Shown here: positions 9,463 to 19,819 of the stretch, one piece after another
Position numbering within the stretch: position 1 is the first letter of the stretch
Layout: every line of letters begins with the position of its first letter
Source of the DNA: Coemansia sp. RSA 487
Taxonomy: Eukaryota; Kickxellomycota; Kickxellomycetes; Kickxellales; Kickxellaceae
DNA length: 64,000 nt
Reading direction: 5' to 3'
NCBI GenBank assembly: GCA_027577595.1
Contig: JANBRJ010000037.1
Span: forward strand, 1 to 64,000
Program-made: the position numbers and the translations under genes
The notes under the pieces: generated by a model
What the model was told of the DNA's origin: nothing
Databases searched by the model: none
Seen by the model: the letters and a program-made list of their open reading frames with translations, nothing else

Positions 9463-10546
9463 GGCAATGGTAGGTTCTGTGCAGGCGTAGATCTATGCTT
9501 TCACCAGAATCCGCCACACACAAATCTAAATTTTACTCAGAGGTTTTTGCTGCCCACACCAATAAGGCAGCTCGGATCCAATTGCACAATCTCTCGCCCA
9601 ATGTTGTTCGTCTTGCAGAAAAACAGGCCAATCGGTGGCGCAAGGGATGACGGAGCACACAGCAGGACTCTGTACCCAAGATGTAGCAGACTGGCAAGAC
9701 TCAGGTTCTTATCTTGAACAGCCGGGCCATACACGTGCGCCAACCTCAATGGCATTGAGTGGGCAAATCAGCAGCAAAGGAACAGCAAAGGCTGTTGTGG
9801 AATGGGTCCAAATATTCTTGGTAGAACATTCGGAAGAGAACATTCACCCTGGAAGCAACACTGGTTGGGCAATTTGTGGGTGAGACAGACGCACGCTTTT
9901 AGAGGCGGCGGACTCATGTGGCCAAGGTGGCAAGGCGCGCACTCTGGCGCAGACGAGCCCAGAGCGTTCGGGTCTCTTGGGCGCAGGGATGGACGGGTTA
10001 ATACGGCAGTCTTAAGATGATGGATGGGCACTTGGCATGGTCATGCTGGAGCTGTGCCAAACAAGTGGGTGCTGCCAGAAGACGCTTGCTCCCCCCAATT
10101 ATGCACATGAAGTACAGAACGAGAGTTACACTGATGTCTTGCCACCCCTTTTGCTTCTATTGAGCTTTTTCTCTCTCTTTTCTTGCTAGAATAGTGTTCA
10201 TCCGCTTCTATATTCTTTTTACGAAAAATTCTAGTAGCGCTTTCTTTCCTGACTTTTAGGCCCTTCACAGAACACTCCATCCATCCACACGTCTGTACTT
10301 GCACCGCCCTTTCCACCTTCCAGTCTTCTTGGTGGAATATTACGCACTCTTTTATTTGGGCCTTGTTTGTTCCTCTGCTAAACAAAATACAATAGTAGCT
10401 GTAGTCAATTGTTAGATTCGTGACCCGGCACTTGAAGCTGTTTACCTTTTCCACTTACATTCCGAGCGTTTCCGACCGTTGCTTTCGTCCAACTTTGTGC
10501 GCAGACAGACAGATAGACAGACAGACAGACAGTGTAAAAAAACAAA
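9463..10546. other. Intergenic stretch without a recognised gene
   Basis: About 1.1 kb upstream of the HSF-type gene. The 9540-10080 part is more G/C-rich than its surroundings and open in several frames on both strands, but none matches a family I know. The proximal 500 nt are pyrimidine-rich on the plus strand and presumably hold the promoter and 5' UTR of the downstream gene. Confidence 0.4.
10502..10532. repeat. (ACAG)n microsatellite in the 5' UTR
   Basis: Seven to eight tandem CAGA units with one interruption, ending 14 nt before the start codon of the HSF-type gene. Confidence 0.85.
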
Positions 10547-11938
10547 ATGAATATTAATATAAATGGCAACAGCACCGTGAGCAGCGGCGCTAGCAGTACC
10601 AGCAACAGCCTACAGCACCTCCATGAGACGCTGGCCGCTACTGATTTTGGCCAGGGCAGGCACATTCCACTGTCGCCAGACGTGACGCCTGTGAATGCGC
10701 TTGAGGTTGGCCAGCACCTGCTTGTGGATCCTTCAGACCAGTACTTGAAACCCATTGCTCGCAGTACAACGCCGTCGTCTATGGAAAGCCGCCGGTCTTC
10801 TGTGTCCTCCAATGGAAGTAAGCTGGGAAACACCTTTGTAAGCAAACTGCATGAGATGGTCAACGACAGCCAGTACCAGCACCTTATATCGTGGAACTTT
10901 TCTGGAACATCCTTCGTGGTCTGCAACATCATGGAGTTCTCGCGCGAACTCCTTCCAAAGCACTTTAAACACAACAACTTTTCAAGCTTTGTACGTCAGC
11001 TAAATATGTAAGTATTTTTCTGCTTTTTTGTTTTGCTCAAGACGCTGTGGAAGAAGGGGAAGGGGAGCTGCTTGCTGCCCTAATTTCTATTCCCTTTCTC
11101 CCAGATGTTTGCCGACTGTCTACTGTAGATCTTGCGATAAACCGCAAGACTGTACGTATGCATATTGTGCTGCCCCTCCTCCTTTCGCTCTTTGCTACCA
11201 ACACCTATGCTAACCGGTGCCAACATCCATCCTTGATTGCATTACTGTAGGTATGGCTTCCACAAGGTAAACAAGTCCCCTCGCGGCCATCGCACTATGG
11301 CTGAAAACCAAATCTGGGAGTTTTCCCACCCAAAGTTCATCCGCGACCGTCCCGACTTGCTAGATCAGATAAAGCGCAAGACCATGGAGTCAGAATCACT
11401 GCGGCGTGAAGCTGGCGATCTGCATGCAAACTTTGTCATGCTGCAGGTCTCGCATACAGACCTTGTCAAGCGCGTCCACCATCTTCAGGAGAATCTGTCC
11501 GAGGTCATCCGCGAGCTGGCCGAAACACGAAAGAAGCAGGCATCGCAGGAAAATGTTATCCGCCAGCTATTGCAGTCTCTGAAGCAAAACAGCACAAACA
11601 GTATACACCTTCCTCCCGATATTGACATTGAATCGGCTATTGGCAATCAGTCCACCCGTCCATCTATATTTATTTCAGATCACGACACAAACTCCCTTTT
11701 ACACCCGGAGCTTGGTGGTTATTCCTCCTCGATGACCGCTTTGGGCACGCATCTGCATCTCGGTTCTGGCGGGTTGATTGGTGGCGTCTCTACATCACCT
11801 TCGCCAGCAAGCCCAATCTCGAACATTGGTCAGGTTGGAGCATCTCTTCACCAAACGCCTTCGAACCAGTCTCTGACATTAGGCGGACATATCCAAACCC
11901 AGCAGCATCATGCTGGAGCGCACATTTATCACCCGAAT

Positions 11939-11971
<33 letters not shown>

Positions 11972-12196
11972 GGTGCACACCAGTCTAGCCAACAAACGCT
12001 CAGAAATGCTCTTGCTGGTGGTGACAATCTCAGTGTCTATAGTCGGACAGTAACGACACCTCTTTGCACATCCCAAAGCTCCACCTCCACGCTTTCTGGT
12101 ATTTCGACTGCTCCATTTTATTCTACTGGCGCAACTGGAAACATTTCAAATAGCAGCCTAAGCTCTTCAGACATGAAGGACATGTACAGCCGCTAA
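10547..12196 (+). CDS. HSF-type DNA-binding transcription factor
   Basis: A nuclear transcription factor of the heat-shock-factor fold. Two exons, 10547-11007 and 11251-12196, are joined by a 243-nt intron (GTAAGT donor), giving 468 residues. The DNA-binding domain spans about residues 95-200, with FVSKLHEMVND, ISWNFSGTSFVV, LPKHFKHNNFSSFVRQLN and, after the junction, MYGFHKV. The intron falls inside the QLNMYGF recognition-helix segment. A coiled coil for oligomerisation follows (about 215-290, heptad-like, rich in L, E and R), then a Ser/Thr/Gln-rich tail with a run of about 11 glutamines. No response-regulator receiver domain is present, so it is not a typical Skn7; it could be Hsf1-, Sfl1- or Mga1-like. 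A three-gene-family ambiguity remains. Confidence 0.85.
11939..11971. repeat. CAG/CAA repeat encoding polyglutamine
   Basis: About eleven Gln codons in the tail of the HSF-type factor; a likely length-variable site. Confidence 0.85.
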
Positions 12197-12374
12197 TTTT
12201 GCTACCCCTCTTCCCTCAAAAGGAAGATTCAAACTGCACTAAATAAAAACCTTGCTCCTTAATGTAAATATGTGTGTCTGTGTGGCATCTTTCTTGAATG
12301 CAATTTGATAGCATCGCTTATCCTAAAGGAAAACGTAAAAGTATTAAACGCTTTGCTTTTATAGTGTATTACTT

Positions 12375-13565
12375 TCATTTGTGCAACAGAGTTTGGATCT
12401 CGATTGTTTTTATGCTTAGAAATCCAGTGCTTCCTGGTTCGCTCACACAAAAAAGAGCCGAGACCTCGTGGTTGGAATGCTCCCAGTGCACAAAATCATC
12501 GGCACTTGGTATTCTGTTGGTTGAGCTACAGTTAAAAGCGAGCAAGAAGTTAGTAACTAGAGCAGAAAGTGTCAACATTTCAGCTTTTGAAAGCAGCATT
12601 GTATGTACTTACGATTGAGCTACCAATGTGTGCTGTGGTGTAGGAGGATCACGCTTCTTGTATTTTGCATCTGGGTTGTACACGCTGTAACTTGTAACTG
12701 ATGTAGATCCACTGGCGCAAGCGGACTTTGAGTGTAAGCTTGCACTGCTGCGCACATTCATGCTTGAAGGCGAGCGCTGCAGCAGTCCATAAAATACATC
12801 GGCTATGTTTTCAAATGTAAATGAAAAGTTTTCTGGCTAGTATCTTAGTAACCCATCTCATCTCAGTTTGTTGTTCGGATCTAGCGACATGACGGGTGTA
12901 AATATGATGTCAAATGTAGCAACAGTGCGAGGCTTACCATAGCTGTAGGTTGTAATGCCTGCACGGGCCTTTGGCAAAGTGTAGTTCATAAATGAAACAG
13001 GCTTGTGACAAACATGAGTTTCGTTAGGCAAGCACAGCACGGTGTATCCTAATCGACGTAGAATGGCATAGGCTCGGAATCCATGCAGTTTAAACCGCGG
13101 ATTATTCACTGCCTTGGTCCATACATCAGCCAAGGAATCCTTGCTCAGTGCTTGCTTATCGTGGATTTCCAAGACACCTCGCTCATAGAACAAGAGCCAT
13201 TCTTCAGGATCAAGGTATGTGAGCCCAGAATGTGGTTTTCCTGACGTGCGCGATATCGTGTTGACAGGGTTAGCCACAGCTACTTGATGTCCATTTATAT
13301 CCCATTCTCCAATGCAGAACTTGCGGGCTTTTTTCAGTGGTACACTGAGCATTTCTTTGTACGCATAAATTAGTGTCTTTATTGCTTGGGTCTCGGTGTC
13401 TGTATCGGATGGCAACGAAATCTTGCTAGAAATGACTGTATCATCAGCGGTCAACGCACCATTGCCGAAAAAAAGCCTAATGCCAGCAAAATTGTCATCG
13501 TTGCTGTCCTCGTCATCAGCAATGTTGCTAATGGACGCTGCTTGGCTATAAACAACGTTGGACAT
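12375..13565 (-). CDS. SEN54: tRNA-splicing endonuclease subunit Sen54
   Basis: A non-catalytic structural subunit of the Sen2/Sen15/Sen34/Sen54 tRNA-intron endonuclease. Three exons, 13565-12938, 12832-12613 and 12525-12375, with introns of 105 and 87 nt, give 332 residues. Both donors are GTAAGN, and a TACTAAG-like branch site precedes the first acceptor. The Sen54 N-terminal domain is visible as LDPEEWLLFYERGVLEI (about 115-131) and, after it, HGFRAYAILRRLGYTVL (about 160-176). The C-terminal domain begins with SVYNPDAKYKKRDPPTP across exon 2 and ends in exon 3 at TIEIQTLLHK. The splice model is supported because exons 2 and 3 restore the expected C-terminal family wording. It is transcribed head-to-head with the PRMT3 gene across 336 nt. 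Confidence 0.85.
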
Positions 13566-13901
13566 TTATGTAGAGTTGGTTTTGTTGTACAATAGTTATA
13601 TGAAATAAACCATAAAACATTTTGATTTTTGATTTTTACACGGTCAAAGTATTTATACAAGTGGTTGCAATAATTGCAGGGTTCCCTTTGGTTAAAATAT
13701 GTTGGTTTTGGTTATATCATGTGACGTCGTTCTGTCCACGATATTTTTTTAATTTTGATCCAGCAAAATTTTCACTCACTCATTTGATGATTTAAAAAAA
13801 ACAGTGTGACGGACGAAGGAAAAGCTCGATCTTCTCTTGATCCTGCTTGGACTTTTCTTTGTTCTGTTTATTTACTTGCTTGAGCAATATTATTCATTGA
13901 A
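13566..13901. promoter_or_regulatory. Divergent promoter SEN54 / PRMT3
   Basis: 336 nt between two opposed start codons, A/T-rich with a TGTGACGTCG stretch near 13720 that contains a CRE/ATF-like TGACGTC core. Its use is inferred, not shown. Confidence 0.5.
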
Positions 13902-15695
13902 ATGTCGGTCCTTTCATACTCCGAGTCGGGTTGGGACACCCAGGAAGATCGTTGGGACGATTGGGAGGGTGATGAGATGGATATACCTATGAAGTGCCTG
14001 TTTTGCACACAGACGTTCCATAGCGCACTCATCTTGTTCAGACATGTAAAGAAGACGCATGAGTTTGACTTTCTAAAGGCACGCGCCGATCTAAAGCTGG
14101 ATTTTTACCAAAGCATGCGGCTAGTGAACTACATCAGGACAATGGAGGCCAGCGACCCGCACTCTGCTAGTGTGTCTGCGTCTGGGTTTGTCATTGATGG
14201 GACTGAGGCGTTTCTGACAGACGACACTTATCTCAAGCCTGTGATGGCAGAGGACGCCCTGCTTTATGCATTGGACGAGCTCGACCTCGATGACACTGCC
14301 TCAGTTACCAGCAGCCACGCAGACAGTCTTTCACGCACGCCAAATATTGGCGGATTTGCCCCACCAGACACGCAGAAGGAATGCGAGCTGGTGGCACGTA
14401 TAAGAACGCTGGAGCAGCAGCTTGACTTGCGTGAGCGTGAAGTCAAATTCGTGACCGATCAGTTTGACGAGTACAGGCAGCTGGTTAAGCGCCAGTTCTA
14501 CGACGCCGTCAACGACGCGCAAGAAGCGGACATTGACTCTACAGATGGCCCGAGTGGCAAAGCGCAGGGCGAGGCTGGCGTGTCGGACTACTACTTCAAT
14601 TCGTACGCTGGAAACGATATCCACATGCAGATGCTCCAGGATAAAGTGCGCACCGAGGGATACCGCGACTTTATATACGACAACAAGGACATATTCAAGG
14701 GCAAGGTTGTTCTGGATGTTGGATGCGGAACCGGCATTCTTTCCATGTTTGCCGCACGCGCCGGCGCAGCCAAAGTCATAGCTGTCGACAACTCGGACAT
14801 CATCCACAAGGCACAGGCAAACGTCATAGAGAACAATCTTGACGGCGTGATTACGCTTGTCAAGGGGAAGATCGAGGATCTCGAGCTTCCTGTTGACAAA
14901 GTCGACATAATCGTTTCCGAATGGATGGGGTACTTTCTACTGTTCGAGGCCATGCTCGATTCGGTGCTGGCTGCACGCGACCGCTATCTTGCTCCCGGAG
15001 GCCTTTTGGCGCCAAGTGCATCGTATATATATCTGACGGCCATCAGCGATGAGGACTATATGAACGATCGAGTCAACTACTGGGACAATGTGTACGGATT
15101 CAAGATGTCGTCGATGAAGCCGAGCGTTCCGGCTCTGGAAGCAGATGTGGATGTGGTTCCATCGTCGTCGGTCATGGCTACACGTGCACTCCTGGCCGAA
15201 ATCGATCATGGCACAACCTCTTCATCGAAGCTGGACTTTTCCAGCTCGTTTGTGCTCAAGGCGACACGAAAGGCCGCTGTGCATGCCTTGCTTGGGTACT
15301 TTGACGTTGCCTTTTCGCGGACCCAGGCACCTCCTGGGCCCAGCTGTGATGAGCTCTGCCTCCCTGCGTATGCCGGCGATGAGCAAGCACCAGCTGCGTC
15401 CCGCCAGGCGGCTGGTAAGGCGCTCTGGAGACGGCCCGAGAGTGCAATGCATGGGTTCACTACGGGGCCGCACGGTACTGCGACGCACTGGAAGCAAACG
15501 CTGTTTTTACTACAAGAGTCTATCGATGTGGATCTTGGAGACGAGCTGCGTGGCACATTCACATGCGCTAAGAGCGCCGACAACCCACGCGAGCTTGACC
15601 TGGAGATCACATACCACCACGTGCCAGCCAGCGAGAGGCACGAAGATGATGCTGGAAAACACAGCGTCAGACGCCAAAAGTACCATCTGCGGTAG
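13902..15695 (+). CDS. PRMT3: Protein arginine N-methyltransferase 3 (type I)
   Basis: A cytosolic type I arginine methyltransferase; in other fungi and animals the main substrate is ribosomal protein uS5 (Rps2). The 597-residue single exon has the diagnostic N-terminal C2H2 finger (C32, C35, H48, H53), an acidic linker with a coiled-coil stretch, and the catalytic core: VLDVGCGTG near residue 272, the double-glutamate loop SEWMGYFLLFEAML near 343-356, and the THWKQT loop near 528. Compared with PRMT3 relatives the beta-barrel carries an extra stretch of about 45 Pro/Ala-rich residues between GYFDVAFSR and FTTGPHG. A finger plus a type I core separates it from PRMT1. The first ATG of the frame was used. 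Confidence 0.93.
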   Translation: MSVLSYSESGWDTQEDRWDDWEGDEMDIPMKCLFCTQTFHSALILFRHVKKTHEFDFLKARADLKLDFYQSMRLVNYIRTMEASDPHSASVSASGFVIDGTEAFLTDDTYLKPVMAEDALLYALDELDLDDTASVTSSHADSLSRTPNIGGFAPPDTQKECELVARIRTLEQQLDLREREVKFVTDQFDEYRQLVKRQFYDAVNDAQEADIDSTDGPSGKAQGEAGVSDYYFNSYAGNDIHMQMLQDKVRTEGYRDFIYDNKDIFKGKVVLDVGCGTGILSMFAARAGAAKVIAVDNSDIIHKAQANVIENNLDGVITLVKGKIEDLELPVDKVDIIVSEWMGYFLLFEAMLDSVLAARDRYLAPGGLLAPSASYIYLTAISDEDYMNDRVNYWDNVYGFKMSSMKPSVPALEADVDVVPSSSVMATRALLAEIDHGTTSSSKLDFSSSFVLKATRKAAVHALLGYFDVAFSRTQAPPGPSCDELCLPAYAGDEQAPAASRQAAGKALWRRPESAMHGFTTGPHGTATHWKQTLFLLQESIDVDLGDELRGTFTCAKSADNPRELDLEITYHHVPASERHEDDAGKHSVRRQKYHLR

Positions 15696-15867
15696 CTTTC
15701 ATTCTTGGCGCTTTTATAATGTGTATTCAGATCAAAAAAGTTTTAATGATACATATTTGAGGTTCCACTGTAATACACGACGAAACATGAAATTTTCTGA
15801 CAGATACTATCACTTGTATGCTTCGGCTGCTCCAGCAATTTGGATTTGGCGATCTTGCTAAAGCCTT

Positions 15868-16071
15868 TTACCACTTTCGCCCTAGAGTCCTTTGCGCACA
15901 CGCCTTGAATGCTTGGAACTGGGCTTCGCATGTGTGTTTTCCGACCACCTCAACATTCGCTACAATGCACCTTCCATATGCCGCTGCTTCTGAAGCACAG
16001 CTGGAAAGTCCCTTTTCAAGTGTCAGTACAAGTCGACGTGCCTTGCCTGCCTGCTGCTGCTGGCCTGGCAT
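15868..16071 (-). CDS. NDUFAF8-like twin CX9C protein
   Basis: A 67-residue protein with two CX9C pairs (C25-C35 and C48-C58), the layout of small mitochondrial intermembrane or matrix CHCH-type proteins. The wording around the cysteines (CASEAAAYGRC, then CEAQFQAFKAC and a basic end) resembles NDUFAF8/C17orf89, which stabilises the complex I assembly factor NDUFAF5. The upstream open frame has no other ATG. Given NDUFB3 nearby, a complex I role is plausible, but twin CX9C proteins are short and similar, so a Cmc-type protein remains possible. It is convergent with the PRMT3 gene, 172 nt apart. Confidence 0.75.
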   Translation of the reverse strand: MPGQQQQAGKARRLVLTLEKGLSSCASEAAAYGRCIVANVEVVGKHTCEAQFQAFKACAQRTLGRKW

Positions 16072-16344
16072 TTCCTCTTCTATATTGCAGTCTTGTTTGA
16101 AAAATAGACAAGAAAACAAAAGACAACAGCAAAAGCTAAAAGTTACAAAACAGCGTTCAGAGAGAAGAAAAGAGAGGTACTTGCCTATCTGCTATATGCA
16201 TCAAAGCTGACTTAGATAAAAGCTAAAATCTTTGGGATTTTTTTTCCCTATTCAACTCATTCTCACTAAAATACTCTGACTACATTTTTAGAAAGCATTT
16301 GAATAGCACACACAAACAGCACCAGCCCTACTGTACCTTTTTCT

Positions 16345-18045
16345 ATGTCCTTGAAGTCAATGCTATGTGCTTATCCAAGCAGACGCGGGTTTTCTGCGTT
16401 CCTATGCTTAAGAAGTCCTTGTCGCCGCACATGTTCTCGCCTGTCCACGAATGAGTCTCCAGGCACACATTCTGGAGTGGAGCCAAAGGGTGAAGTTAGG
16501 GTCCGCTTTGCTCCTAGCCCTACGGGGATGCTGCACCTTGGCGGTTTGCGCACGGCGCTGTTTAATTACCTGCTGTCTCGAAGGTACGGTGGGTCGTTCA
16601 TATTGAGGATCGAGGACACTGACCGAAGGAGGGTTGTGCCAGGCGCGACAGAAAACATTGTTCGGACACTCGAGTGGGCTGGCCTGTCGTTTGACGAGGG
16701 ACCTGGAAGAGGTGGCGGCCCTTCCGACGCATATTTCCAGTCGCAGAGGGGAGACATCTACGTTAAACATGCACATGAGCTTTTGAATAAGGGCGTTGCC
16801 TATCGCTGCTTCTGCAATTCGCACCGACTGGAGTCTCTGCGTACCAACGCCAGCTCTCAAGGAAGGACACCGATGTACGACAGACACTGCTTGCATCTCT
16901 CGCAGCGCCAGATTGACGAAAAGCTGCGCACTGGCGAGCCATTTGCGATCCGCATGCTCTCGCCGAATCCTGCAGATCCAACGTCTGCCGATGTAGCAAA
17001 CTTCAACGATATTGTGCACGGAAACATGCACTTTCGAGGACCGGCTGGGTTCGATGATGCTGTGCTGTTGAAAAGCGACGGGCTGCCAACGTACCATCTG
17101 GCAAATGTGGTCGACGACCATTTGATGGGTATCACGCATGTGTTGCGCGGAGAAGAGTGGCTAATGTCCACACCAAAGCATCGCGCTCTGTTCAAGGCTT
17201 TTAGCTGGGATATCCCACAGTATGCACACCTGCCGCTGCTAATGAACTCTGACGGCTCTAAGCTTTCCAAGCGCAATAAGGACGGACCAATGAAAGGATA
17301 CATTGACGATGGGTATCTGCCATCGGCAGTAATAAACTATGTGGCCCTTCTAGGCTGGCATCCTGGCAGACCCGACGAAGTATTTACGCTTAATAGCCTC
17401 GAAGGCATGTTTACATTGGGAGGGCTGAGCCGGAGCAAGTCGGTTGTCTCTCGTGAAAAGCTAGATTGGCTAAATCGCCAGCATTTGCGTCGCGAAATAA
17501 GCGATCCATCCAGGCTGCCAAATATTGCAGCTCAGGCGCATGAAAAGCTGCTGCAAAACGCTGCATTGGATCCAGACAAAGTCAGCACAAGGTCTGTGGA
17601 GCAAGCATTGCGTCTATGCAGCGACCGCCTGTTGTTCGCAAGCGAGGTATACGAAGCCGCGCCCTTTTTGTTTGTGAACCCCGACTTGCGGGCCTCTTCT
17701 GCTATGAAGATACTTCAAAGAGTACCAAGGGAAAAGCGGCAGTTTATTTTAAACTCTGCAAAGGACACTATTGTCAAAAAATCCCAAAATACCGAGAGAG
17801 AATTTGACCAGGATGAGAATATAGAACAAAAGTGGGCAGGGATTGCAAATGAGATTGCAGCTAACGCAGCCGTGCCAACAAAACACGCAATGATGATGCT
17901 CAGGTTTGCACTTACTGGGCAATCCAGCGGACCTAAGATTCCTGAGCTTTTGTCATTCTTTTCAGCAGCCACAGTATTGCGCAGACTTCAACATGCAACC
18001 GAATATATCGAGTCGCTTGATGAAGCACAGGTCAGCTCAAAATAA
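16345..18045 (+). CDS. EARS2: Mitochondrial glutamyl-tRNA synthetase
   Basis: Charges mitochondrial tRNA(Glu), and often tRNA(Gln) as the first step of the indirect route. The 566-residue intronless product begins with a Ser/Arg-rich mitochondrial presequence. The bacterial-type class I core follows: RFAPSPTGMLHLGGLRTA (about 52-69, the HIGH box as HLGG), RIEDTDRRR (about 88-96), DDHLMGITHVLRGEEW (about 255-270) and the KMSKS-like KLSKRN (about 309-314). The alpha-helical C-terminal anticodon-binding part is longer than in bacteria and ends in a region of low similarity. The wording is of the bacterial/mitochondrial type, not the cytosolic eukaryotic type. Confidence 0.92.
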   Translation: MSLKSMLCAYPSRRGFSAFLCLRSPCRRTCSRLSTNESPGTHSGVEPKGEVRVRFAPSPTGMLHLGGLRTALFNYLLSRRYGGSFILRIEDTDRRRVVPGATENIVRTLEWAGLSFDEGPGRGGGPSDAYFQSQRGDIYVKHAHELLNKGVAYRCFCNSHRLESLRTNASSQGRTPMYDRHCLHLSQRQIDEKLRTGEPFAIRMLSPNPADPTSADVANFNDIVHGNMHFRGPAGFDDAVLLKSDGLPTYHLANVVDDHLMGITHVLRGEEWLMSTPKHRALFKAFSWDIPQYAHLPLLMNSDGSKLSKRNKDGPMKGYIDDGYLPSAVINYVALLGWHPGRPDEVFTLNSLEGMFTLGGLSRSKSVVSREKLDWLNRQHLRREISDPSRLPNIAAQAHEKLLQNAALDPDKVSTRSVEQALRLCSDRLLFASEVYEAAPFLFVNPDLRASSAMKILQRVPREKRQFILNSAKDTIVKKSQNTEREFDQDENIEQKWAGIANEIAANAAVPTKHAMMMLRFALTGQSSGPKIPELLSFFSAATVLRRLQHATEYIESLDEAQVSSK

Positions 18046-18177
18046 TGACAGCAAACATAACAGTCCTTAAACCTTTCCAGCTGCTTTTACAGTTTTTAGT
18101 GGTATCTGCAATTATAATAAAACAAAATAGAGATAACCGACACACTGAGCTGGAGACATTAGTGGCAAATGAACCAG

Positions 18178-19819
18178 TCAGTCGGCTACCTGTAAAGAGC
18201 TGTATTCGACAACTACACAGTCGATGTTTTCAAAGGGTGTGGAAGAATCTGGTGGTATCATATTTCGTTTATGCTGTAGCAACTTGGCAACGATCGTCGC
18301 ATACTTTGCTTGCAGCTGCTCAAGTTGATACAATGAGTCACCTTCACCCGGCATACTGTGTGGATCTGGGTGCACATATTTATCGTTCAAGCGAAAGAAA
18401 AACAGCTTCAAGCGTTGGGCCAAGACAAAGACAACTGCAGCATAGGTCAATCGATCTGTTGAGCGGATACGCAGTAAAACATGGCTGTTGTCAATTGGGG
18501 TGCACATCAGTGTTATCGAGTCAGCATGGTCGGATGCGCCGATAATGCTAAATTCAGCAGTGTGCGTGCTAGTCATAATCTCTGATATTCGGTTGCTTGT
18601 ATTCACAGATATGTGTTCAAACAGCAGAATAGGCAAAAGTTTGGCTGCAAGGTCGTCGATACAATCATAGTTTCCCTTTGTCGTTTTAAAAGTGGTTTGA
18701 CCGGTGGGCCGGGCTGGTTTTAACCAAATTTCACAGATACAGAGTGCACTGTTGGCCTGAGGCTCAGTGAAGTTTGCAAACGGGTGTGGATGTTGGGGTC
18801 GAGTTGGTTCCACAGGACTGCATGGCACAATGCTATCCAATATATCGACATGGATTTCAGCTACAACCGCAGTCGTCGGTATGCAGAGATATTTTGGAAC
18901 AGAGTATTCAGGCCGGAACTCTAGAAAGAATTGCCCAATCCATTCGTCGTATATATCAGGAAGACGGTATTGGAACATACTATTTATAGCGAGGGAATAT
19001 ATTAATGGCACCGTGGTTCTGGAAGCTGTATAAAATAAATAATTAATGAGTACATGTGTTAATTGTAGTTGCTTACCTTCCTACTTTGCACACATTTGCA
19101 GATGTTGACATGCTTGTATGCTGTTTGCATATGGTCGACTTTAGTTCCAACCTGCCTATCAGTCAATTAGTCTTTATAAACGGATCTTTAAGGATTAGAA
19201 TACAAACACACGCTTTGTGAGCATTGTAATGGTACATCATACGTAAATGTTGCTTGTAAATTCACAAAAACAAGCTTGACAAGTCAGAAAGGAATGAATT
19301 GAACATGGGTTTACCTATCCATCCGTCTCCAAGACGATGTTCACGCAAAATAACGCGAAGCTCGTTTGTCACATTGTCAACATGGAAAAAAACAGCGAAA
19401 AATGAGTCGATGGCGCGGGTATCTGCTTCTTGGAGCAAGAGCGCAAGATGGATATCACGAAGATACGCCACTTGTGCCTATATAGAAAGGAAATTAATAA
19501 AGCAAATTAGCAAAGTACTTTGTAGTGCTGGCTAGAACAGAAATCATACAGTTTCGGGTTATATGTAGTTGTAATTTGCTACTATACCTTTGCATCTGCT
19601 GCAGCTTTATTTTGCTGGTCCTGTCTTTTCACGATGCGCAACAGGTCACTACATTCGATAAATAAAGCCAAATTATCGCGTTATCAATAAACAATAATAC
19701 AAACATTGTTAAACTGCATTGCTGTGTTCTTTTTTGAAAATAAAGACAAACATATATATGATATCTAGAAGCACCTGCCTTTTAATTGTACAAGTTTGTG
19801 TCCTTTGCTCTGTGTTCAT
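18178..19819 (-). CDS. Unrecognised multi-exon gene (tentative model)
   Basis: The last exon (19018-18178) encodes 280 residues that read like a real folded protein (SMFQYRLPDIYDEWIGQFF, later SHVLLRIRSTDRL). Upstream coding blocks fit spliced exons 19155-19077, 19477-19315 (YLRDIHLALLLQEADTRAID) and 19648-19588, and a first exon from the ATG at 19819 to 19752. Phases agree and the total is about 403 residues. The first donor (GTTTGT) and the 58-nt fourth intron are the weak points; an alternative junction for exon 4/5 uses the acceptor at 19026. No family was recognised: no transmembrane segment, signal peptide or catalytic motif is evident. It is tail-to-tail with the GluRS gene. Confidence 0.55.

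Noticed and set aside
10041-10454. A 137-codon minus-strand frame upstream of the HSF-type gene
   Set aside because: It is antisense to the probable leader, has no recognisable motif and no conserved-looking segment.
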